This document shows, one piece after another, positions 58,901 to 64,000 of a stretch of DNA of 64,000 nucleotides. Position 1 is the stretch's first letter. Each line of letters opens with the position of its first letter. Below the pieces are notes generated by a model. It did not search any database, was not told the origin of the DNA, and worked only from the letters and a program-made list of their open reading frames with translations. The stretch spans positions 2,423,501 to 2,487,500 of the forward strand of contig NC_064040.1 of the NCBI RefSeq assembly GCF_932526225.1, given 5' to 3'. The position numbers were made by a program, and so were the translations under genes. This DNA is from Nematostella vectensis (Eukaryota; Cnidaria; Anthozoa; Actiniaria; Edwardsiidae).

Positions 58901-61900
58901 TAGGTACCTAATAATACTTACCACCCCTCCCCCTTCATTCTGTAGGTACCTAATAATACTAACCACCCCTCCCCCTTTCTCTCTATAGGTACCTAATAAT
59001 ACTCACCACCCCTCCCCCTTCACTCTGTAGGTACCTAATAATACATACCACCCCTCCCCCTTCATTCTGTAGGTACCTAATAATACTAACCACCCCTCCC
59101 CCTTTCTCTCTATAGGTACCTAATAATACTTACCACCCCTCCCCCTTCATTCTGTAGGTACCTAATAATACTAACCACCCCTCCCCCTTTCTCTCTATAG
59201 GTACCTAATAATACTAACCACCCCTCCCCCTTTCTCTCTATAGGTACCTAATAATACTCACCACCCCTTCCCCCTTCATTCTGTATTTACCTAATAATAC
59301 TAACCACCCCTCCCCCTTTCTCTCTATAGGTACATAATAATACTCACCACCCCTCCCCCTTTGTCTCTATAGGTACCTAATAATACTCACCACCCCTCCC
59401 CCCTTCACTCTGTAGGTACCTAATAATACTCACCACCCCTTCCCCTTTCTCTCTATAGGTACCTAATAATACTCACCACCCCTTCCCCCTTCATTCTGTA
59501 TTTACCTAATAATACTAACCACCCCTCCCCCTTTCTCTCTATAGGTACATAATAATACTAACCACCCCTCCCCCTTTCTCTCTATAGGTACCTTATAATA
59601 CTCACCATCCCTCCCCCCTTCACTCTGTAGGTACCTAATAATACTCACCACCCCTTCCCCTTTCTCTCTATAGGTACCTAATAATATTTACCACCCCTCC
59701 CCCCTTCACTCTATAGGTACCTAATAATACTCACCACCCCTTCCCCTTTCTCTCTATAGGTACCTAATAATACTCACCACCCCTCCCCCCTTCACTCTGT
59801 AGGTACCTGACCGAGTCTGGCGCCGCCTCACTTGCAACTTCCGCCAACATGCAAGCGCTCTCCTATCTGTACGAAGTACGAGAGATCTTTGCTGAGACCA
59901 AAAAAGATGAGAACACGGCCACGAAAGAGGAAATGGCGCGAGTAGAAAACCTTATAGGACAGGTTAGTGCTAGCCACGAAACCACAGGGATCCCGCGGGA
60001 TTTGGAGACTTCCAGGACAATATGGGATTATATTCTGGTTGTAATGGGGTATGGTCGTTGTCGAGAAAGAGTTGACAAATAGAATTTCTATTTAAGTGCG
60101 TTTTGTACGAACAAGTCGCGGCTCTCATTTCGGTTTAAACACAGCATTATTACCTGTAAGGTGTATGGGATGAAGCAGTTATGAATTCTCATTACTCATT
60201 TAAGAAACGGAAATTCCCTCTCTTATGCCATCACTGTAGTGCACAGCTAGATAAAGAAACCTAATTTTTTTTAATCTTTTTAAATTAAAATTTTCTTTCT
60301 GCAGGCATTGTTTCACATGAATCGTCTGGACGAAGCACTGCCACACTTCATCGAGTCCCTTCATCTCCTTGGCAAGCGCCAACCGACATCCACTTTTGGC
60401 GTGTACCTACGGATCCGCCGAGAGTCCATCAGACACAAGCTTCACGTGCTTTTTCCTGGCTACTTTATTGGTGGAGCCGGGTAAGAGAGTTCCTTAAAGC
60501 ACGTGTAACTCTTAGTTGGGTACTCAATCGGTGGGGTGAAGTAAGGGAGGCCCGTTAAGGACGTGTAACTCTTAGTTGGGTACTTAATCGGTGGGGTGAA
60601 ATAAGAGAGGTCCTTTAAGGGCGTGTAACTCTTAGTTGGGTACTCAATCGGTGGAGTGAAGTAAGGGAGGTCCTTTAAGGATGTGTAACTCTTAGTTGGG
60701 TACTCGATCGGTGGGGTGAGGTAAGTGAGGTCCTAAGGGCGTGTAACTCTTAGTTGGGTACTTAATCGGTGGGGTGAAATAAGAGAGGTCCTTTAAGGAC
60801 GTGTTACTCTTAGTTGGGTACTCAATCGGTGGGGTGAAGTAAGGGAGGTTCTCGAAGGACGTATAACTTTTAGTTGGGTACTCGATCGGTGGGGTGAGGT
60901 AAGTGAGGTCCTTTAAGGGCGTGTAACTCTTAGTTTGGTACTCGATCGGTAGGGTGAAGTAAGGGAGGTCCTTTAAGGATGTGTAACTCTTAGTTGGGTA
61001 CTCGATCGGTGGGGTGAGGTAAGTTAGGTCCTTTAAGGGCGTGTAACTCTTAGTTGGGTACTTAATCGGTGGGGTGAAATAAGAGAGGTCCTTTAAGGAC
61101 GTATAACTCTTAGTTGGGTACTCAATCGGTGGGGTGACGTTAGGGAGGTTCTCGAAGGGCTCTATAACTCATAGTTAGGTACTCGATCGGTGGGGTAAAG
61201 TAAGGGAGGTCCTTTAAGGACGTGTAACTCTTAGTTTGGTACTCGATCGGTAGGGTGAAGTAAGGGAGGTCCTTTAAGGATGTGTAACTCTTAGTTGGGT
61301 ACTCGATCGGTGGGGTGAGGTAAGTGAGGTCCTAAGGGCGTGTAACTCTTAGTTGGGTACTTAATCGGTGGGGTGAAATAAGAGAGGTCCTTTAAGGACG
61401 TATAACTCTTAGTTGGGTACTCAATCGGTGGGGTGAAGTAAGGGAGGTTCTCGAAGGACGTATAACTTTTAGTTGGGTACTCGATCGGTGGGGTGAGGTA
61501 AGTGAGGTCCTTTAAGGGCGTGTAACTCTTAGTTTGGTACTCGATCGGTAGGGTGAAGTAAGGGAGGTCCTTTAAGGATGTGTAACTCTTAGTTGGGTAC
61601 TCGATCGGTGGGGTGAGGTAAGTGAGGTCCTTTAAGGGCGTGTAACTCTTAGTTGGGTACTTAATCGGTGGGGTGAAATAAGAGAGGTCCTTTAAGGACG
61701 TATAACTCTTAGTTTGGTACTCGATCGGTAGGGTGAAGTAAAGGAGGTCCTTTAAGGATGTGTAACTCTTAGTTGGGTACTCGATCGGTGGGGTGAGGTA
61801 AGTGAGGTCCTTTAAGGGCGTGTAACTCTTAGTTGGGTACTTAATCGGTGGGGTGAAATAAGAGAGGTCCTTTAAGGACGTATAACTCTTAGTTGGGTAC

Positions 61901-63967
61901 TCAATCGGTGGGGTGACGTTAGGGAGGTTCTCGAAGGGCTCTATAACTCATAGTTAGGTACTCGATCGGTGGGGTAAAGTAAGGGAGGTCCTTTAAGGAC
62001 GTGTAACTCTTAGTTTGGTACTCGATCGGTGGGGTGAAGTAAGGGAAGTCCTTCAAGGACGTGTAACTCTTAGTTGGGTACTCAATCGGTGGGGTAAAGT
62101 AAGGGAGGTCCTTTAAGGACGTGTAACTCTTAGCTGGGTACTCAATCGGTGGGGTGAAGTAAGGGAGGTTCTTTAAGGGCGTATAACTCTTCGTTTGGTA
62201 CTCGATCGGTGGGGTAAAGTAAGGGAGGTCCTGTAAGGACATGTAACTCTTAGTTGGGTACTCGATCGGTGGGGTGAAATAAGAGAGGTCCTTTAAGGAC
62301 GTATAACTCTTAGTTGGGTACTCGATCGGTGGGGTGAAATAAGAGAGTTCCTTAAAGCACGTACTCTTAGCTGGGTACTCGATCGGTGGGGTGAAATAAG
62401 AGAGTTAATTGAAGGACGTGTAACTTATAGTTGGGTACTTGGTCGGTGGGGTGGAATAAGCAGGTTCCTTAAAGCACGTACTCTTAGCTGGGTACTCGAT
62501 CGATGAAGTGAGTTCTTTAAAGAACGTATAACTCTTTGTTGACTACTTCATTGGTGGAGCGGGGTTTGGGAGTTTCTCAAAGTGTTTATAACTCCTTTTT
62601 CCGTGTCCTGTTTAGGGAATGCTCTCAGCGGTTCATCGAGCAGGCGCGGTGCCTCGGCCACTTGTCCCACCTGTACCATGCTCTCCACAAAAATGACCGC
62701 TCCCTTATGGCCGCCCTGCAAGGACTGAACGCGGCGGAGGAAGCCGAGGAGAACCTTCACGAGGTAACAAGATAGTGATGATAGTGATATATGGTGGTAT
62801 GGTATATGGTGAGGATTGTGATATATGGTGATATTGTGTTGATGGTGGTATGGCGATATGGTGTTGATGGTGGTATGGTGGTGATAGTGATATGGTAACG
62901 ATGGTGGTATGGTGATATGGTAAAGATGGTGGTATGGTGTTGATGGTGGTGGTATGTTGATAAGGTAACGATGGTGGTATGGTGACTATGGTGGTATGGT
63001 GATGATGGTTGTGGTATGGTGTTGATGGTGGTGGTGTGGTGACTATGGTAGTATGGCGTTGATGTTGGTAGTATAGTGTTGATGGTGGTAGTATAGTGTT
63101 GATGGTGGTGGTATGGTGTTGATGTTGGTAGTATGGTGATGTTGATAGTATGGTGTTGATGTTGATGGTATGGTGTTGATGGTGGTAGTATGGTGTTGAT
63201 GGTGGTATGGTGTTGATGGTGGTGGTATTGGTATGGTGACTATGGTAGTATGGTGTTGATGTTGGTAGTATAGTGTTGATGGTGGTAGTATGGTGTTGAT
63301 GTTGGTAGTTTAGTGTTGATGGTGGTAGTATGGTGTTGATGTTGGTGGTATGGTGATGTTGATAGTATGGTGTTGATGGTGGTAGTATGGTGGTGATGGT
63401 GGTAGTATGGTGATGTTGATAGTATGGTGTTGATGGCGGTGGTATGGTGACTATGGTGGTAGTATGGTGTTGATGGTAGTGGTATGGTGACTATGGTAGT
63501 ATGGTGTTGATGGTGGTAGTATGGTGTTGATGGTGGTAGTATAGTGTTGATGGTGGTAGTATGGTGTTGATGGTGGTAGTATGGTGTTGATGATGGTGGT
63601 ATGGTGTTGATGGTGGTGGTATGGTGTTGATGTTGGTAGTATGGTGATGTTGATAGTATGGTGTTGATGGTGGTATGGTAATAATGAGGATGGTGATAAT
63701 GAGGATTGCGTAGATTGTGATGATTGTGGCGATGGTGATGACTTTGATAAGGGTGATGAAATAAGGAGATAAGCTGTAGAGATAAAATACTAAACGAAAC
63801 TTATTTTCCAATCTACTTCCCAGCTGCTTGTCGCGTACGCCGCAGTCATCGAATGCACGCATCTAGTTGGATGGACAGACTGGGGTGTATTCTACGAGAC
63901 GGTCGGACTGGAAAAGTATTTCAGAAGAATTGCTGATTCTAATTCAAACACCCCCTTACCCTATTGA
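43917..63967 (+). CDS. ADCY10: Soluble adenylyl cyclase (ADCY10 type), first exon(s) and 3' end not seen
   Basis: Twenty-six exons, phases all compatible: 43917-44021, 44090-44128, 44551-44673, 45843-46078, 46362-46665, 47063-47148, 47391-47544, 48088-48119, 48813-48931, 49967-50043, 50367-50556, 50706-50746, 51299-51467, 51906-52098, 52327-52413, 52792-52993, 53426-53719, 53839-54155, 54682-55065, 56268-56544, 57040-57492, 57963-58137, 59803-59962, 60305-60480, 62616-62763, 63824-? The last exon reaches an in-frame TGA at about 63965-63967 or has a donor before it. About 1,510 codons precede it (human 1,610 residues). Order: C1 cyclase, C2 cyclase, P-loop ATPase, helical/TPR-like C-terminal region. 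The enzyme makes cAMP from ATP; the animal family responds to bicarbonate, calcium and ATP. Many splice borders here are embedded in tandem arrays. Confidence 0.93.
44208..44340 (+). repeat. Two tandem copies of a 66-bp intronic unit
   Basis: Both copies contain TTATTACCCTGTACTATCAC and GGTCCGGGTTCGAGGGGAG. They lie in the intron before cyclase exon 44551. Confidence 0.85.
45180..45842 (+). repeat. About 34-bp array leading into the acceptor of cyclase exon 45843
   Basis: Units GATGTGTGTGGCTCTGTTCT followed by CTCCTAACT or CTCTTAATT repeat about ten times, are interrupted by a MITE at 45444-45670, and continue to the real acceptor (CTCTGTTCTCTGTTCCAG). Each unit supplies pyrimidine tract and CTAAC/TTAAT branch-like sequence. 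Confidence 0.85.
45444..45670. mobile_element. TTAA-flanked MITE inserted in an intronic array
   Basis: TTAA at both ends. The left end reads GCTCGGCGCACATGGTGAG and the right is the complement of TGCCCGGCGCACACGGTGAG. Next inside come AAAATTTCACGCGTGCAC and its inverse. It splits the 34-bp array, so it is younger than the array. Confidence 0.85.
46205..46300 (+). repeat. Decayed copy of the 5' end of cyclase exon 46362 with its acceptor
   Basis: CTGTTTAG|GCCAACAGTGTTCGC..GAGACTGAG mirrors the real CTATTTAG|GTCAACGGTGTTCGT..GAAACTGAG about 147 bp downstream. The copy diverges after roughly 70 bp and loses the conserved frame. Confidence 0.75.
46751..46895 (-). mobile_element. Interspersed repeat (copy 2, inverse of 38565-38705)
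   Basis: Starts AGCGGCCTAGCCAGGG and ends CCCCCTGGCTACCCCC; the core matches the complement of 38565-38705. It lies in the intron after cyclase exon 46362-46665. Confidence 0.65.
47119..47310 (+). repeat. 47-bp array starting at the donor of cyclase exon 47063
   Basis: Four copies of TTTCCAAGCCCGTTCTCTCG AAG|GTGAGGGCTGTCTTTTATC. The first is the genuine exon end and donor at 47148/47149. The other three lie in the intron with nearly identical exon-like halves. Confidence 0.95.
47670..47740 (+). repeat. Copy of the 3' end of cyclase exon 47391 and its donor
   Basis: GTGGGCACAGCAAAAACCTC followed by ATTCACGATAATGTCAAGAG and ATTACGAGGAACGTA repeats the exon end about 200 bp downstream. The donor has decayed from GGTACGT to GGAACGT. 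Confidence 0.85.
48140..48812 (+). repeat. About 60-bp array ending in the acceptor of cyclase exon 48813
   Basis: About ten units of GTCATGTGCTATTTGTAG|GACTGTACTTTTCTTGTGG plus a TCATTATAATAAGGC spacer. The last unit carries the true acceptor (ATATTCTAG|GGCTGTACTTTCC). Each unit duplicates the acceptor and roughly the first 27 exon bases. Confidence 0.95.
48905..49560 (+). repeat. Array starting at the donor of cyclase exon 48813
   Basis: The exon end and donor ACAGTGCTAGAGATCAC|GTGAGTATCC recur about ten times, mixed with AGATCACGTAAATAGTCATA and GGTCACGTGAATTACCCATG subunits. The perfect-consensus GTGAGTAT donor is retained in most copies. Confidence 0.95.
55030..55410 (+). repeat. About 54-bp array starting at the donor of cyclase exon 54682
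   Basis: The exon end GCAGACGAGGGGAACAAGGC plus GAGTAATC recurs about seven times as ACGCAGACGAGGGAAACAAG with GCGAGTAATGG. Every copy carries AAG|GCGAGT. Confidence 0.9.
55421..56285 (+). repeat. 81-bp array ending in the acceptor of cyclase exon 56268
   Basis: About 10.6 units of 81 bp, each holding ATCTATGGTCCTCAG|ATCCTTAACC, i.e. the acceptor and the first codons (ILNLSR) of the real exon. 81 is a multiple of three, so the frame stays open for 274 codons (27-residue unit with PQILNLSRGRYYDNSFVA) until a TAA just before the real acceptor. Confidence 0.95.
56575..56695 (+). repeat. AGCTTATCTTAGCTT tandem repeat after cyclase exon 56268
   Basis: Short degenerate repeats of CTTATCTTAGCTTAGC begin about 30 bp into the intron after the donor at 56545. 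Confidence 0.9.
58269..59802 (+). repeat. About 42-bp array of complete 3' splice-site modules before cyclase exon 59803
   Basis: About 36 units run AATACTAACCACCCCTCCCC, then CTTCTCTCTATAG|GTACCTAAT. Many contain TACTAAC, a classical branch-point sequence, a pyrimidine tract and AG directly joined to GT. The last unit is the authentic acceptor CTCTGTAG|GTACCTGACCGAG. Confidence 0.97.
60457..62580 (+). repeat. 60-bp array starting at the donor of cyclase exon 60305
   Basis: About 35 units. The first is the exon end and donor (ATTGGTGGAGCCGG|GTAAGAGAG); later units read CGGTGGGGTGAAGTAAGGGA or GGTGGGGTGAG|GTAAGTGAG, then GTCCTTTAAGGACGTGTAAC. Several copies match the donor consensus better than the real site. 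The - strand frame across it is open because 60 is a multiple of three. Confidence 0.97.
62764..63690 (+). repeat. GGTGGTATGGTGTTGAT repeat after cyclase exon 62616
   Basis: Degenerate 9-18 bp repeats of GGTGGTATGGTGTTGATG begin about 15 bp past the donor GAG|GTAACAAG. The unit does not clearly include the splice site, unlike its neighbours. Confidence 0.9.
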
Positions 63968-64000
63968 TAATGTCTCTCAACTTTGTCTCGCGCTTTGCGC

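Larger units (their letters stand above)
57040..63967 (+). other. ADCY10: Low-complexity linker and TPR-like helices of the cyclase
   Basis: Exon 57040-57492 is Ser/Arg-rich and probably disordered (RRSNSILSSSKRRK). Exons from 57963 read NCKCAEILASIFPQLVQHWR, then NMQALSYLYEVREIFAE, ALFHMNRLDEALPHFIESLH, and ARCLGHLSHLYHALHKNDRS. The spaced Ala/Leu/Tyr pattern suggests paired helices of TPR type. The gene probably continues past the right edge. Confidence 0.75.

Noticed and set aside
61919..62242. 107-codon - strand frame
   Set aside because: A 20-residue repeat from the 60-bp intronic array, antisense to the cyclase.
63491..63862. - strand frame rich in HHTTTINT
   Set aside because: Antisense of the GGTGGTATGGTGTTGAT repeat.

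Overview
This window is animal nuclear DNA with intron-rich genes. The gene set and repeats best fit a cnidarian, probably an anthozoan such as a sea anemone. It has short coding exons with GT-AG borders, mitochondrial housekeeping genes, a soluble adenylyl cyclase, a secreted protein combining apple-like, EGF and D8C domains, and many small TTAA-flanked MITEs. The species call is inference; no rRNA, tRNA, CRISPR or prokaryotic signal was seen.

Layout: (1) 1-8.84 kb, + strand: 3' part of a family S28 serine carboxypeptidase (PRSS16/lysosomal Pro-X type). (2) 9.99-19.41 kb, - strand: complete five-exon MRPS10, whose third intron carries a 7.1 kb TIR element with a 4.15 kb poly-G/poly-C-ended element nested inside it. 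(3) 19.66-21.82 kb, + strand: complete four-exon DNAJC24/DPH4, head-to-head with MRPS10. (4) 22.95-36.13 kb, - strand: complete nine-exon fumarate hydratase, with a 3.9 kb minisatellite fused to the exon 8 donor and a near-perfect 4.9 kb palindrome in intron 5. (5) 39.95-43.19 kb, - strand: three-exon secreted apple-EGF-D8C protein. (6) 43.92 kb to the right edge, + strand: soluble adenylyl cyclase (ADCY10 type), 26 exons read, lacking the first exon(s) and the end.

The outstanding feature is architectural. At least a dozen exon-intron borders in five of the six genes carry tandem duplications or minisatellites whose unit contains that border's own splice site plus the adjoining exon end. Acceptor arrays lie upstream of the exon with the real exon start as last unit; donor arrays lie downstream with the real exon end as first unit. 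Each array has its own unit (about 32, 39, 47, 54, 60, 73, 81 or 92 bp), so they arose in place and are not copies of one satellite. One cyclase array is built of units holding a TACTAAC branch-point-like sequence, a pyrimidine tract and AG|GT.

Functionally the neighbours look unrelated: mitochondrial translation and TCA cycle, diphthamide synthesis, protein degradation, cAMP signalling. Only MRPS10/DNAJC24 are likely co-regulated, through a shared short promoter. The cyclase keeps most catalytic residues but has Asn where the bicarbonate-binding Arg of mammalian sAC lies, and Asn in place of the Walker B glutamate of its ATPase domain.
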